This document shows positions 41,493-52,008 of a DNA stretch of 64,000 nt, one piece after another (the first letter of the stretch is position 1; every line of letters starts with the position of its first letter). The position numbers and the translations under genes were made by a program. The notes below the pieces were generated by a model that saw nothing but the letters and a program-made list of their open reading frames with translations, was not told the origin of the DNA and searched no databases. Source of the stretch: Actinomadura nitritigenes (GTDB lineage: Bacteria > Actinomycetota > Actinomycetes > Streptosporangiales > Streptosporangiaceae); the NCBI RefSeq assembly GCF_017573545.1, contig NZ_JAGEOK010000008.1, positions 124,001 to 188,000 of the forward strand, in the 5' to 3' direction.

Positions 41493-43127
41493 ATGTCCGC
41501 GATGCCGTTGAGGGCCGATGATCCCGCGCACGTCGGCTCCTGGGAGATCGAGGGGCGGCTCGGCGAGGGCGGGCAGGGCGTCGTCTACCTCGGGCGCGGG
41601 GCCGGCGGCGAGCGGGTCGCGGTCAAGGTGCTGCGCGGGCTGGACGAGGAAGCGCTGCGGCGGCTGAGCCGCGAGGTCGAGACGGCCCGGCGGGTCGCGC
41701 CCTTCTGCACGGTGCGCGTCCTCGACGTCCGGCTGGATCCCGCCTCCGCCTACGTGGTCAGCGAGTACGTGGACGGCCCGTCCCTGCAGGACGCGGTGAA
41801 GACCGACGGGCCGCGGCGGGGCGCGGCGCTGGAACGGCTGGCCATCGACACGGCGACCGCGCTCGCCGCCGTCCACTCCGCGGGGGTCGTGCACCGGGAC
41901 TTCAAGCCGCACAACGTGCTGCTCGGCCCGGACGGCCCGCGGATCATCGACTTCGGGATCGCGCGGGAGCTGGACGTCACGTCCTCGCTGACCAGGGGCC
42001 CGATCGGGACGCCGGCGTACATGGCGCCCGAGCAGATCGAGGGTCGCCCCGCCACCGCCGCGGCGGACGTGTTCTCCTGGGGCGCGACCATGGTGTTCGC
42101 CGCGACCGGGCATCCGGCGTTCGCGCGGGACGGCGTGCAGGCGCTGTTCCACCAGATCCTCAGCGAGGACGCGGACCTGTCCGGCCTGGACGGGTGGCTG
42201 CGCGACCTGGTCGCGTCCTGCCTCGCCAAGGACCCCGCCGAGCGGCCGACGGCGGCGGAGGTGATCTCCCGCCTGACGGCGCGGACCGCGTGGCAGCCCG
42301 TCGACACGCTTCCCGCCGCCGCGTCGCCCGCGCCCGCGTTCGCGTCGCCGCCTCCGGCGTCCGTGCCTCTTCCGCCCGAGGCACCGCCTCCCACGTCACC
42401 GCCTCCCACGTCACCGCCTCCCACGTCACCGCCTCCCACGTCACCGCCTCCCGCGGCCGGGCTCGCCGGCACCGTGCCGCAGCAGGCGCAGTGGACGGCA
42501 CCGCCGGGGTGGTCGCAGCCGGCCCTTCCCCCGGGCGAAGCGCGCCGCCGCCGGGTCTGGCCCTGGCTGACGGTCGCCATCACGCTGCCGGTCGTCGCGG
42601 CCATGGTGGCGGGCGGCGTCATCGTGGTGCGGCAGGTGCTGCGCCACGAGAGCCCCGCCGCCGTGGCGTCCCTTCCGTCGGACATGTGCTCGATCTACGA
42701 CTCGAGCGCGGGGAAGCGGGTCCTGAGCGACATGGGCGCCGCGAAGGGCAAGCGCATCCCGCGGAACAGCACCGACCAGTACGGGGAGTGGAAGCTCTGC
42801 GCGTTCGGCACGGACCTCTTCCCGCCGACGGACACCTTCCAGATCCAGCTGAACCTCTACAACCGCGACGACCCGCACCAGGGGGTCGATGACGCGCGCA
42901 AGGCGTTGCGCGGCGGCACGAACTTCGGTTGTACCGCGCCGCCCGCCGCCGGCGGAGGCGTGGGCGAGGAGAGCTGCGAGGGAGTCACCAGCAGTTCGTG
43001 GGCCGAGGTCGTGGCGCGCAAGGGCAACATCATCGCGATGGCCTCCTGCTCCGCGCCGACCATCGACGACCGCTACCGCAAGGCCCTGCGCCGCGCCGCC
43101 GACCTGGCCCTCGACAAGGCCCTGTAG
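41493..43127 (+). CDS. Membrane Ser/Thr protein kinase (PknB-like)
   Basis: 544 residues. The kinase domain (about 12-265) has GEGGQGVVYLG, AVKVL, the catalytic loop VHRDFKPHNVLL, IIDFGIAREL and GTPAYMAPEQ. It is followed by a Pro/Thr/Ser linker with PPPTS repeats encoded by a 15-bp tandem repeat, a transmembrane helix (LTVAITLPVVAAMVAGGVIVV, about 360-382) and an extracellular domain of about 150 residues with four cysteines (ending LRRAADLALDKAL). This is not a PASTA domain, and its ligand is unknown. AGGAAGG ribosome binding site. The stop codon is inside another 15-bp tandem array. Confidence 0.93.
   Translation: MSAMPLRADDPAHVGSWEIEGRLGEGGQGVVYLGRGAGGERVAVKVLRGLDEEALRRLSREVETARRVAPFCTVRVLDVRLDPASAYVVSEYVDGPSLQDAVKTDGPRRGAALERLAIDTATALAAVHSAGVVHRDFKPHNVLLGPDGPRIIDFGIARELDVTSSLTRGPIGTPAYMAPEQIEGRPATAAADVFSWGATMVFAATGHPAFARDGVQALFHQILSEDADLSGLDGWLRDLVASCLAKDPAERPTAAEVISRLTARTAWQPVDTLPAAASPAPAFASPPPASVPLPPEAPPPTSPPPTSPPPTSPPPTSPPPAAGLAGTVPQQAQWTAPPGWSQPALPPGEARRRRVWPWLTVAITLPVVAAMVAGGVIVVRQVLRHESPAAVASLPSDMCSIYDSSAGKRVLSDMGAAKGKRIPRNSTDQYGEWKLCAFGTDLFPPTDTFQIQLNLYNRDDPHQGVDDARKALRGGTNFGCTAPPAAGGGVGEESCEGVTSSSWAEVVARKGNIIAMASCSAPTIDDRYRKALRRAADLALDKAL
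42382..42456 (+). repeat. 15-bp tandem repeat in the kinase linker
   Basis: Four exact copies and one variant of CACCGCCTCCCACGT, in frame, coding the PPPTS linker repeats. Likely variable in length between strains. Confidence 0.85.
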
Positions 43128-43237
43128 CTCACGGCCCTGTAGCTCACGGCCCTGTAGCTCACGGCCCTGTAGCTCACGGCCCTGTAGCTCACGGCCCTGT
43201 AGCTCACGGCCCTGCAGCTCACGGCCCTGCAGCTCAC
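43118..43237. repeat. Eight 15-bp tandem repeats at the kinase stop codon
   Basis: Unit GGCCCTGTAGCTCAC repeated eight times without interruption. The first six units carry CTGTAG, so the kinase stop TAG recurs every 15 bp in the same frame; the last two have CTGCAG. The array fills the gap between the convergent kinase and sdaA genes. It has no spacers of unequal sequence and is not a CRISPR. It was apparently made by slippage of the kinase 3' end. Confidence 0.9.
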
Positions 43238-43251
43238 GGGGCGGCCGCCCC

Positions 43252-44625
43252 TCAGCACTCGATGACGTTGACGGCGAGACCGCCGCGCGAGGTCTCCTTG
43301 TACTTGTCGAGCATGTCGCGGCCGGTGTCGCGCATCGTCTTGATCGCCTTGTCGAGGGAGACGAAGTGGCGGCCGTCGCCGCGCAGGGAGATGCGGGCGG
43401 CGCTGATGGCCTTGATGGCGCCGACCGCGTTGCGCTCGATGCACGGGACCTGGACGAGGCCGCCGACGGGGTCGCAGGTCAGGCCGAGGTTGTGCTCGAT
43501 ACCGATCTCCGCGGCGTTCTCGACCTGCTCGGGGGTGCCGCCGAGGACCTCGGTGAGCCCGGCGGCGGCCATCGAGCAGGCGGAGCCGACCTCGCCCTGG
43601 CAGCCGACCTCGGCGCCGGAGATCGAGGCGTTCTGCTTGAACAGCACGCCGATCGCGCCGGCGGTGAGCAGGAACCGGACGGCGCTCTGGTCGTCGCCGC
43701 TCTGCACGAACCGGTCGTGGTAGTGCAGGACCGCGGGGATGATGCCCGCGGCGCCGTTGGTCGGGGCGGTGACGATGCGCCCGCCCGCGGCGTTCTCCTC
43801 GTTGACGGCGAGCGCGAAGAGCGTGACCCAGTCCATCGCGTGCAGCGGGTCGGACGCCTGCTCCGCCGACAGCTGGCGGTGCAGCTGCGGGGCGCGCCGC
43901 CGCACCTTCAGGCCGCCCGGCAGGAGGCCCTCGCGGGTGCAGCCGCGGGTGACGCAGGCCCGCATGACGTGCCACAGCGCGAGGAGCCCGTCGCGGATCT
44001 CCTCCTCGGTGCGGCCGAACGCCTTCTCGTTCTCCAGCATGAGCGCCGAGACGGACAGGCCCGTCTCGCGGCAGCGGTCGAGGAGCTCGGCGGCGGTGTC
44101 GAACCGGTGCGGCAGGACGGTGTCGTCCGGCTTGATGCGGTCGGCGCCGGTGGCGTTCTCGTCCACGATGAAGCCGCCGCCCACCGAGTAGTACACCTTG
44201 GAGCGCAGTTCCTCGCCGGACGCGTCGAACGCGGTGAACCGCATCCCGTTGGGGTGGCCGGGCAGCGACTCCTTGCGCTCGAAGACCAGGTGCTCGCCGA
44301 CGGCGAAGGGGACGTCGTGCGAGCCGAACAGGCGGAGGGACTTGCGCTCGCGGATCGCGGCGAGCCGCCCGTCCACCGTGTCGACGTCGACGGTCTCCGG
44401 CTTGTCGCCTTCGAGGCCGAGGATGACGGCCTTGTCGGACCCGTGCCCCTTGCCGGTGAGGCCGAGGGAGCCGTAGAGGACCGCCTGGACCGACGCGGTC
44501 CGCCCCAGCAGGCCGTCCCGGTGCAGGCCGCGGGCGAAGCGGTGGGCCGCCGCCATGGGGCCGCCCGTGTGCGAGGACGACGGGCCGATACCGATCTTGA
44601 AGAGGTCGAAAACGCTGATGGCCAT
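43252..44625 (-). CDS. sdaA: L-serine ammonia-lyase, iron-sulfur type
   Basis: Deaminates L-serine to pyruvate and ammonia using a 4Fe-4S cluster. 457 residues, the single-chain form with beta and alpha domains: [20 protein letters not shown] at the N-terminus, cysteines in [14 protein letters not shown] and [16 protein letters not shown], and the C-terminal Cys of AVNVIEC, all conserved in SdaA. Last gene of the gcvT-gcvH-glyA-sdaA operon, placing it as the sink for serine made from glycine. Confidence 0.95.
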   Translation of the reverse strand: MAISVFDLFKIGIGPSSSHTGGPMAAAHRFARGLHRDGLLGRTASVQAVLYGSLGLTGKGHGSDKAVILGLEGDKPETVDVDTVDGRLAAIRERKSLRLFGSHDVPFAVGEHLVFERKESLPGHPNGMRFTAFDASGEELRSKVYYSVGGGFIVDENATGADRIKPDDTVLPHRFDTAAELLDRCRETGLSVSALMLENEKAFGRTEEEIRDGLLALWHVMRACVTRGCTREGLLPGGLKVRRRAPQLHRQLSAEQASDPLHAMDWVTLFALAVNEENAAGGRIVTAPTNGAAGIIPAVLHYHDRFVQSGDDQSAVRFLLTAGAIGVLFKQNASISGAEVGCQGEVGSACSMAAAGLTEVLGGTPEQVENAAEIGIEHNLGLTCDPVGGLVQVPCIERNAVGAIKAISAARISLRGDGRHFVSLDKAIKTMRDTGRDMLDKYKETSRGGLAVNVIEC

Positions 44626-44646
44626 GGGTGCTACCTCGTCGTAGCG

Positions 44647-44683
44647 CGCGCCCCCTTCCCGCCCTGAGGGGGAAGGGGGCGCG
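44647..44683 (-). terminator. Hairpin between glyA and sdaA
   Basis: 14-bp perfect stem (CGCGCCCCCTTCCC and its complement) with a 9-nt loop in the 64-nt gap. It may attenuate read-through from glyA into sdaA or separate two mRNAs. No T-tract. Confidence 0.55.
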
Positions 44684-44689
44684 AAGGAG

Positions 44690-45946
<1,257 letters not shown>

Positions 45947-45968
45947 CTGAGCTCTCCCCGATTCCACG

Positions 45969-46358
45969 TCAGCTCTCCTCGATCAGCTTGTCGTAGGACT
46001 CGGCGTCGAGCAGGTCGCCCGGCTCGTCGGAGATCCGCACCTTGAAGATCCAGCCTTCGCCGTACGGGTCGTCGTTGATCACCTTGGGTTCGTCCACCAC
46101 CGCGCTGTTGATCGCGGTGATCTCGCCGCTGACCGGCGAGTACAGGTCGCTGACCGACTTGGTCGACTCGATCTCCCCGCACGGCTCGCCGGCCTCGACG
46201 GCGTCGCCCTCCGAGGGCTGCAGCTCGAGGTAGACGATCTCGCCGAGCGCGTCGGCGGCGTGCGCGGTGATGCCGACCGTGACGATGCCGTCCTCGCCAC
46301 CCAGGCCGGCCACCCACTCGTGCTCTTCGCTGTAGCGGAGCTGCTCCGGAACGCTCAC
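45969..46358 (-). CDS. gcvH: Glycine cleavage system H protein
   Basis: Lipoyl carrier of the glycine cleavage complex, 129 residues. The lipoylated Lys lies in [18 protein letters not shown] (about residue 66); the end [17 protein letters not shown] is conserved. GTG start ([14 protein letters not shown]) with a purine-rich GAGAGAAAAAG before it. Between gcvT and glyA. The P protein (gcvP) is not in the window. Confidence 0.95.
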   Translation of the reverse strand: MSVPEQLRYSEEHEWVAGLGGEDGIVTVGITAHAADALGEIVYLELQPSEGDAVEAGEPCGEIESTKSVSDLYSPVSGEITAINSAVVDEPKVINDDPYGEGWIFKVRISDEPGDLLDAESYDKLIEES

Positions 46359-46380
46359 GATCTTTTTCTCTCTCTTCCCA

Positions 46381-46401
46381 TGTGGGGGCCGGGCCCCCAC
46401 A
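46381..46401 (-). repeat. Hairpin in the gcvT-gcvH gap
   Basis: 10-bp perfect inverted repeat TGTGGGGGCC/GGCCCCCACA with one base between arms, 23 nt upstream of gcvH. It could be an mRNA-processing or attenuation element. Confidence 0.45.
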
Positions 46402-46419
46402 CCCCCGGACGACTGTGTT

Positions 46420-47514
46420 TCAGGAACGCTTGTAGAACGGCAGGGCGACCACGTCGACCGGCTCCTGCCTGCCGCGCACGTCCACCGCGAGGCCGGCCTC
46501 CTCGACGCCGCTGTCGAGGTAGGCCATGGCGATCGGCGTGCCCAGTGTGGGCGACGGGGCGCCGCTGGTCACCACGCCGCACGGCGTGCCGTCCGGCGCG
46601 ACGACCTGGTACCCCTTCCGGGGCGCGCGACGCCCGCGCGCCACCAGTCCCACGAGCCTACGGCCCGCGGGGGTCTGCGCCTGCGCCGCCAGGGCCGCCT
46701 TCCCGACGAAGTCGACCGCCTTGTCCAGTTTGACCACACGGCCGAGGCCGGCCTCGAACGGGGTCGTCTCCCGGGTCAGCTCGTTGCCGTACAGCGGCAT
46801 CCCGGCCTCCAGGCGGAGCGTGTCGCGCGCGGAGAGCCCGGCGGGCACGACCCCGTCGACCGCCGCGAGCGCCTTCCACAGCGCGACGGCGTCGGCGGCG
46901 TCCACGAACAGCTCGAAGCCGTCCTCGCCGGTGTAGCCGGTGCGGGCGATCAGGGCGTCCACGCCGGCGACGCGGTCGGCGAGGATCGCGTAGTAGCGCA
47001 GGTCGGCGAGCGGCGCGCCGGTGAACCCTTCGAGGATCTCCTGCGCGCGCGGGCCCTGGAGCGCGATCAGCGCGTAGGCGTCGGAGCGGTCGTCGACGGC
47101 GGCCTCGAAGCCCGCGGCCCGCTCGGTCAGCGCGTCCCGGACCACCGCGACGTTCGCGGCGTTCGCGACCACCATCCACGTCTCGTCGGCGAGCCGGTAG
47201 ACGATCAGATCGTCGAGGACGCCGCCGTCCGGGTCGCAGATCATCGTGTACCGGGCCTTGCCCACCGCCATCGGCGACAGGTTCCCGACCAGCGCGTGGT
47301 CCAGGGCGCCGGCGGCGCCGGGGCCGGACAGGAAGATCTCTCCCATGTGGGACAGGTCGAACAGCCCCGCGCCGGTGCGGACGGCCTGGTGCTCGGCGGT
47401 CTCGCTCCGGTAGCGCAGCGGCATCAGGTAGCCGGCGAAATCGACGAGGTTCGCGCCGAGGTCCTGGTGGACGTCGTGCAGCGGCGTCTTCTTCGGGGTC
47501 GGGTCGGCGGACAT
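46420..47514 (-). CDS. gcvT: Aminomethyltransferase, glycine cleavage T protein
   Basis: Transfers the methylene group from the H-protein-bound intermediate to THF and releases ammonia. 364 residues: [50 protein letters not shown] and [18 protein letters not shown] are the family blocks. The ATG is preceded by GAAGGAG; an in-frame start 12 codons earlier is ignored. First gene after the glycine riboswitch. Confidence 0.96.
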   Translation of the reverse strand: MSADPTPKKTPLHDVHQDLGANLVDFAGYLMPLRYRSETAEHQAVRTGAGLFDLSHMGEIFLSGPGAAGALDHALVGNLSPMAVGKARYTMICDPDGGVLDDLIVYRLADETWMVVANAANVAVVRDALTERAAGFEAAVDDRSDAYALIALQGPRAQEILEGFTGAPLADLRYYAILADRVAGVDALIARTGYTGEDGFELFVDAADAVALWKALAAVDGVVPAGLSARDTLRLEAGMPLYGNELTRETTPFEAGLGRVVKLDKAVDFVGKAALAAQAQTPAGRRLVGLVARGRRAPRKGYQVVAPDGTPCGVVTSGAPSPTLGTPIAMAYLDSGVEEAGLAVDVRGRQEPVDVVALPFYKRS

Positions 47515-47577
47515 CGGTTCGGCTCCTTCGTCACGGGCGCGCGTGTCCATCGTCCCACTCGCGCACCGGGCGTATCG

Positions 47578-47790
47578 GTGCCTCCCCCTCTGTCATCGGC
47601 GCCTGAGAGCTTCACCCGCCGCCCCGTACGGGACGCGGCGCGGGCTTTCACCTTCGGCGGGGGACCGGGGTCCCCGCTTTCCAGAGGTCGCCTGGTCCGT
47701 GCGGTCCGTGGGCCTGAGAGGTTCCGGGGAGGATTTGCTCCTTCGGCGTCCCACGCCGGCTGCGTGGAACTCTCCCGCACGGGATCAACG
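47578..47790 (-). promoter_or_regulatory. Tandem glycine riboswitch
   Basis: Two aptamers on the minus strand, 64 nt upstream of gcvT. The 5' aptamer (about 47711-47785) has GGGAGAGTTCC, GCCGAAGGAGCAAATCCTCC and CGGAACCTCTCAGGC. The 3' aptamer (about 47580-47700) has GACCTCTGGAAAGCGG, GCCGAAGGTGAAAGCCCGC and AGCTCTCAGGCGCCGATGAC, ending in ACAGAGGGGGAGGC. These conserved J3a/3b and 3' motifs identify the class. Glycine binding normally turns on the operon. Confidence 0.95.
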
Positions 47791-47924
47791 GCGTCGCGCA
47801 AAGGCTAGCAGCGGCAACGCCGTGCGACCAGCGGCCGCCGCGCCCTGCCGGCGGCATGCCGGATGCACGGCGGCGGCACGGCGGGCCCGGCCGGACGCGC
47901 TGCGCACTCCGGCCGGGCGGCCGA

Positions 47925-48293
47925 TCACTTCGGCGTGGCGGCGGGGGTGCCGGACATCGCCTTCACGCACGCCTGCAGCGCAGCCCTGATCTTGGCCAGC
48001 TCCGCCTTCGACGGCGTCGAGCTCGGGTGCGGGCTGGGCATCGTGATGCCGTGCCTGCGCACGCAGTCGTTGAACTTCTGGGCGTACTGCGCCGTCCCGT
48101 TCCCGCCGGGGGCGGTCGGCGCGGCCCCGGCGCCCTTCGAGGCGCCGGACGCCCCGGAACCCCCCGACGGCGCGGACGACGCCCCGGGGGCCGACGCGGC
48201 GGTGGACGACGAGGCGGTGCTCTTCTTGTCCGAACCGCCGCATCCGCCGAGCGCGAGCGACAACGCCAGGACCGCCACGAGACTGCGCTTCAC
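47925..48293 (-). CDS. Small secreted lipoprotein
   Basis: 122 residues. The signal MKRSLVAVLALSLALGGC has lipobox LGGC with Cys18. A Ser/Ala/Gly-rich linker is followed by a short domain with two Cys (FNDCVRRHGITMP; ALQACVKAMSG) that probably form a disulfide. This C-x-n-C pattern with HG and MP is common in small actinobacterial lipoproteins of unknown role. GTG start with TGGAGA upstream. Sits downstream of the SDR gene on the same strand across 125 nt. Confidence 0.78.
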   Translation of the reverse strand: MKRSLVAVLALSLALGGCGGSDKKSTASSSTAASAPGASSAPSGGSGASGASKGAGAAPTAPGGNGTAQYAQKFNDCVRRHGITMPSPHPSSTPSKAELAKIRAALQACVKAMSGTPAATPK

Positions 48294-48418
48294 AGGATCA
48301 CTTCTCCAGGGACCGGGGGTGGGAAGCGCCATGATGCGCAGAAAGCCGCGCATGCGCCTACCGACGGGCGTGCCAAGAAAACGCGGGCCGGTTAGCACCG
48401 CGGCGCGTAGCGGGCGCC

Positions 48419-49183
48419 CTACAGGGGCGTCACATAGGCCCCGGAGATGCCGCCGTCCACCAGGAACTCCGACGCCGTGATGAACGACGCGTCGTCCGAC
48501 GCCAGGAACGCGACCGCCGCGGCGATCTCCGACGCCTCGGCGAAGCGGCCCACGGGGACGTGGACGAGGCGCCGCGCCGCCCGCTCAGGGTCCTTGGCGA
48601 ACAGCTCCTGCAGGAGCGGGGTGTTGACGGGGCCGGGGCACAGCGCGTTCACGCGGATGCCTTTCCGCGCGAACTGCACCCCCAGCTCCCGCGACATCGC
48701 CAGGACGCCGCCCTTGGACGCGGTGTAGGAGATCTGCGACGTCGCCGCGCCCATCACCGCGACGAACGACGCCGTGTTGATGATCGATCCCTTGCCCTGC
48801 TCCAGCATGTACGGGATGACGTGCTTGCAGCACAGGTAGACGCTGGTCAGGTTGACGTCCTGCACGCGTTTCCAGGCGTCCAGGCCGGTCTCCAGGATCG
48901 AGTCGTCGTCGGGCGGCGAGATCCCGGCGTTGTTGAACGCGACGTCGACGCGCCCGTAGGCGCCGTGGACCGTCCGGTACAGGGCCTCGACCGCGTCCTC
49001 GCTGGTCACGTCCACCTGCACGAACAGTCCGCCGAGCTCGTCGGCGGCGCTCTTGCCGGCGGTCTCGTCGACGTCGGCGACGACCACCTTCGCGCCCTCG
49101 GCGGCGAAACGGCGCGCGGTGGCCAGGCCGATGCCGCTGGCGCCGCCGGTCACGACGGCCACCCGGCCTTCCAGACGCTGCAT
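48419..49183 (-). CDS. Short-chain dehydrogenase/reductase (Rv2857c-like)
   Basis: 254-residue Rossmann oxidoreductase. The cofactor loop is TGGASGIGLATAR with Asp in VADVDETAG (NAD preference), then NNAGISPP, the catalytic Ser in NTASFVAV and YTASK with Tyr and Lys, and a C-terminus LVDGGISGAYVTP. AGGAG ribosome binding site. With the aldehyde dehydrogenase and glutamine-synthetase-like genes upstream it matches the Rv2857c-Rv2858c-Rv2860c set of M. tuberculosis. Substrate unknown, perhaps an alcohol or amino-alcohol made in the same pathway. Confidence 0.9.
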   Translation of the reverse strand: MQRLEGRVAVVTGGASGIGLATARRFAAEGAKVVVADVDETAGKSAADELGGLFVQVDVTSEDAVEALYRTVHGAYGRVDVAFNNAGISPPDDDSILETGLDAWKRVQDVNLTSVYLCCKHVIPYMLEQGKGSIINTASFVAVMGAATSQISYTASKGGVLAMSRELGVQFARKGIRVNALCPGPVNTPLLQELFAKDPERAARRLVHVPVGRFAEASEIAAAVAFLASDDASFITASEFLVDGGISGAYVTPL

Positions 49184-49236
49184 GCTGCTCTCACTCCTGT
49201 CACTCACGGGGCTTGCGGGGACGGCGCCGGCCGGGG

Positions 49237-50601
49237 CTAGTCGGCGGCGATGAAGACGTTCTTGGTGTCGGTGAACGCGTCGAGCGCGTCCGGGCCCAGC
49301 TCGCGGCCGAGGCCGGACTGCTTGAACCCGCCGAACGGCGTCCAGTACCGCACGGACGAGTGGGAGTTCACCGACAGGTTCCCGGCCTCGACGGCGCGGG
49401 ACGCGCGCAGGGCGCGGCCGACGTCGCGGGTCCAGATCGAGCCGGACAGCCCGTAGGGGGTGTCGTTGGCGATCCGGTACGCGTCGGCCTCGTCCTCGAA
49501 CGGGACGACGGTGACGACCGGCCCGAACACCTCGTCGTGCCAGGCGGGGAGCGTCGCGAAGTCCGGGGTGGCGAGGACGGTCGGCGGGAACCAGAAGCCG
49601 GGGCCCTCGGGCGCCGAGCCGCGGATCACGACGGGCGCGCCGTCGGGCACGTAGGACGCGACCCGGTCCCGGTGCGCGGCGCTGATCAGCGGCCCCACCT
49701 CGGTCTTGCCGTCGCGCGGGTCGCCGACGGCGACGCCGTGCACGGCCGGTTCGAGCAGTTCGAGGAACCGGTCGTAGACGGACCGCTCCACCAGGATGCG
49801 GGAGCGGGCGCAGCAGTCCTGGCCGGCGTTCTCGAACACCGCGTACGGGGCGGTCGCGGCGGCCTTCTCCAGGTCGGCGTCCGCGAAGACGATGTTGGCG
49901 GACTTGCCGCCGAGCTCCAGCGTCAGCCGCTTCACGCCGGGCGCGCACGCCTGCATGATCTCCTTGCCGACCCGGGTCGAGCCGGTGAAGACGATCTTGC
50001 GGACGTCCGGGTGGTCGACGAGCCGGCGGCCCGCCACCGGCCCGGCGCCCGGCAGCACCTGCAGCACGCCCTCCGGCAGCCCCGCCTCCAGCGCCAGTTC
50101 CCCGACGCGGCGGGCGGTCAGCGGGGTGAGCTCCGCCGGCTTGACGATCACCGTGTTGCCCGCGGCGAGCGCGGGCGCCATGCCCCAGCCCATGACCGGC
50201 ATCGGGAAGTTCCACGGCACGATCACGCCGACGACGCCGAGCGGCTCGGCGAACGTCACGTTCACCCCGCCCGGCACCGGGATCTGCCGTCCGGTGAGGC
50301 GCTCGGGCGCGGCGGCGTAGTACTGCAGGACGTCCCGCAGGTTGCCGGCCTCCCAGCGGGCCTGCCCGACCGGGTGCCCGGCGTTGCGGACCTCCAGCGC
50401 GGCCAGCTCGTCCAGATGCTCGTCGATCTTCCCGGCGAACGCGCGCAGCAGCCGCGCCCGGTCGCCCGGCGCCAGGTCCCGCCACGCCGGGAACGCCCGC
50501 CCGGCCCGCTCCACCGCCGCGTCGGTCTCGTCCGCCGACGCCAGCGCGACGACCTCCACGACCTCCTCGGTCGCCGGATTCAGAACCTCGAACTCGCTCA
50601 T
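49237..50601 (-). CDS. Aldehyde dehydrogenase (AldC/PuuC-like)
   Basis: 454 residues, NAD(P)-dependent. VIVPWNFPMPVMGWG, FTGSTRVGKEIMQ, the catalytic Glu in LELGGKSANIVFAD and the nucleophilic Cys in ENAGQDCCARSRI. In the context of a glutamate-amine ligase gene the substrate could be a gamma-glutamylated aminoaldehyde as in the Puu pathway, or a free aminoaldehyde. The ATG is preceded by GAGGGGG. Lies 29 nt after the ligase gene. Confidence 0.9.
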   Translation of the reverse strand: MSEFEVLNPATEEVVEVVALASADETDAAVERAGRAFPAWRDLAPGDRARLLRAFAGKIDEHLDELAALEVRNAGHPVGQARWEAGNLRDVLQYYAAAPERLTGRQIPVPGGVNVTFAEPLGVVGVIVPWNFPMPVMGWGMAPALAAGNTVIVKPAELTPLTARRVGELALEAGLPEGVLQVLPGAGPVAGRRLVDHPDVRKIVFTGSTRVGKEIMQACAPGVKRLTLELGGKSANIVFADADLEKAAATAPYAVFENAGQDCCARSRILVERSVYDRFLELLEPAVHGVAVGDPRDGKTEVGPLISAAHRDRVASYVPDGAPVVIRGSAPEGPGFWFPPTVLATPDFATLPAWHDEVFGPVVTVVPFEDEADAYRIANDTPYGLSGSIWTRDVGRALRASRAVEAGNLSVNSHSSVRYWTPFGGFKQSGLGRELGPDALDAFTDTKNVFIAAD

Positions 50602-50630
50602 GTCCCCCTCGATGCCTCGTTCTTCCGCGG

Positions 50631-51986
50631 CTACAGGCGCTCGAAGCCGCGGAACATCTCCCAGTCCGTCACCGCCCGGTCGTAGGCGTCCAGCTCCACG
50701 CGCGCGTAGTTGGCGTAGTGCTCGACGACCTCCTTGCCGAACGCCTCGGCGGCCAGGGAGCTGCGCTCCCAGTCGGCCGCCGCCTCGCGGAGCGTCCCGA
50801 CCACCGTCTCCGCGTCGGTCGCGTACGCGTTGCCCGCGTACGGCTCCTCCAGCGGCAGCTCGTTCTCGATGCCCTGGAGACCCGCCGCTATCAGCGCCGA
50901 CACCGCCAGGTACGGGTTGACGTCGCCGCCCGGCACCCGGTTCTCGATCCGCAGCGACGGCCCGTGCCCGACGAGCCGCAGCGCGCACGTCCGGTTGTCC
51001 ACGCCCCACTTGATCGCGGTGGGCGCGAACGAGCCCGGCTGGTAGCGCTTGTAGGAGTTGATGTTCGGCGCGTACAGCAGGGTGAAGTCGCGCAGGCACG
51101 CCTGCTGGCCCGCGATGAAGTGCTCGCCGGTCTTCGACAGCCCGTGCGGGCCGTCCCCGGCGAGGACGGGCGTCCCGTCGGCGTCGCGCAGCGAGATGTG
51201 CACGTGGCAGGAGTTGCCCTCCCGCTCGTTCGGCTTCGCCATGAAGGTGATCGACATGCCCTCCTGGGCGGCGATCTCCTTCGCGCCGGTCTTGTACAGG
51301 ACGTGGTTGTCGCACGTCCGCAACGCCTCGTCGAACCGGAACGCGATCTCGTGCTGGCCGAGGTTGCACTCGCCCTTGGCCGACTCGACGTACATCCCCG
51401 CGCCGGTCATGCCGTTGCGGATCCGGCGCAGCAGCGGCTCGACACGGGCGCCGCCGAGCAGCGAGTAGTCCACGTTGTACTGGTTCGCCGGGGTGAGGTC
51501 CCGGTACGCCTTCCGCCAGGCGTCCTCGTAGGAGTCCTGGTAGACGACGAACTCCAGCTCCGTCCCGACGTAGGCGCCCCAGCCCCGCGCCGCCAGCCGG
51601 TCGAGCTGGCGGCGCAGGATCTGCCGGGGCGAGGGCGCCACGTCGGAGCCGTCCTCCCACACGATGTCGGCGTGGACCAGCGCCGCGCCCTCCTGCCAGG
51701 GGATCCGGCGGAGCGTCCCGAGGTCGGGGCGCATGACGAAGTCGCCGTAGCCCCGATCCCAGGACGACATGGAGTAGCCGTCCACCGTGTTCATGTCGAC
51801 GTCGACGGCCAGCAGGTAGTTGCAGCCCTCCGAGCCGTGCCCGGCCACCTCCTCCAGGAAGTAGCGGGCCGACAGGCGCTTGCCCTGCAGGCGCCCCTGC
51901 ATGTCGGTGATCGCCACGATCACGGTGTCGATCCGGCCCTCCGCCGCCTCCCCGCGCAGCTCGTCGAGGGTGAGCGATGTGGTCAC
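50631..51986 (-). CDS. Glutamine-synthetase-like gamma-glutamyl ligase (GlnA4-like)
   Basis: 451-residue GS-type ATP-grasp-like ligase. The metal and substrate blocks are GTELEFVVYQDSYEDA, ESAKGECNLGQHEIAF, and MAKPNEREGNSCHVHISL; IENRVPGGDVNPYLAVSALI closes the site. It lacks the adenylylation-loop Tyr region typical of GlnA1, so it probably ligates glutamate to an amine (ethanolamine or polyamine) as shown for actinobacterial GlnA3/GlnA4 proteins. The next genes supply oxidation of the product, and the permease upstream supplies import. Confidence 0.87.
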   Translation of the reverse strand: MTTSLTLDELRGEAAEGRIDTVIVAITDMQGRLQGKRLSARYFLEEVAGHGSEGCNYLLAVDVDMNTVDGYSMSSWDRGYGDFVMRPDLGTLRRIPWQEGAALVHADIVWEDGSDVAPSPRQILRRQLDRLAARGWGAYVGTELEFVVYQDSYEDAWRKAYRDLTPANQYNVDYSLLGGARVEPLLRRIRNGMTGAGMYVESAKGECNLGQHEIAFRFDEALRTCDNHVLYKTGAKEIAAQEGMSITFMAKPNEREGNSCHVHISLRDADGTPVLAGDGPHGLSKTGEHFIAGQQACLRDFTLLYAPNINSYKRYQPGSFAPTAIKWGVDNRTCALRLVGHGPSLRIENRVPGGDVNPYLAVSALIAAGLQGIENELPLEEPYAGNAYATDAETVVGTLREAAADWERSSLAAEAFGKEVVEHYANYARVELDAYDRAVTDWEMFRGFERL

Positions 51987-52008
51987 GTGTCCGGTCTCCT
52001 AACGGGTG

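Noticed and set aside
43118..43237. Possible CRISPR array
   Set aside because: Units are 15 bp and directly abutting, with no unique spacers and no cas genes; it is a tandem repeat.
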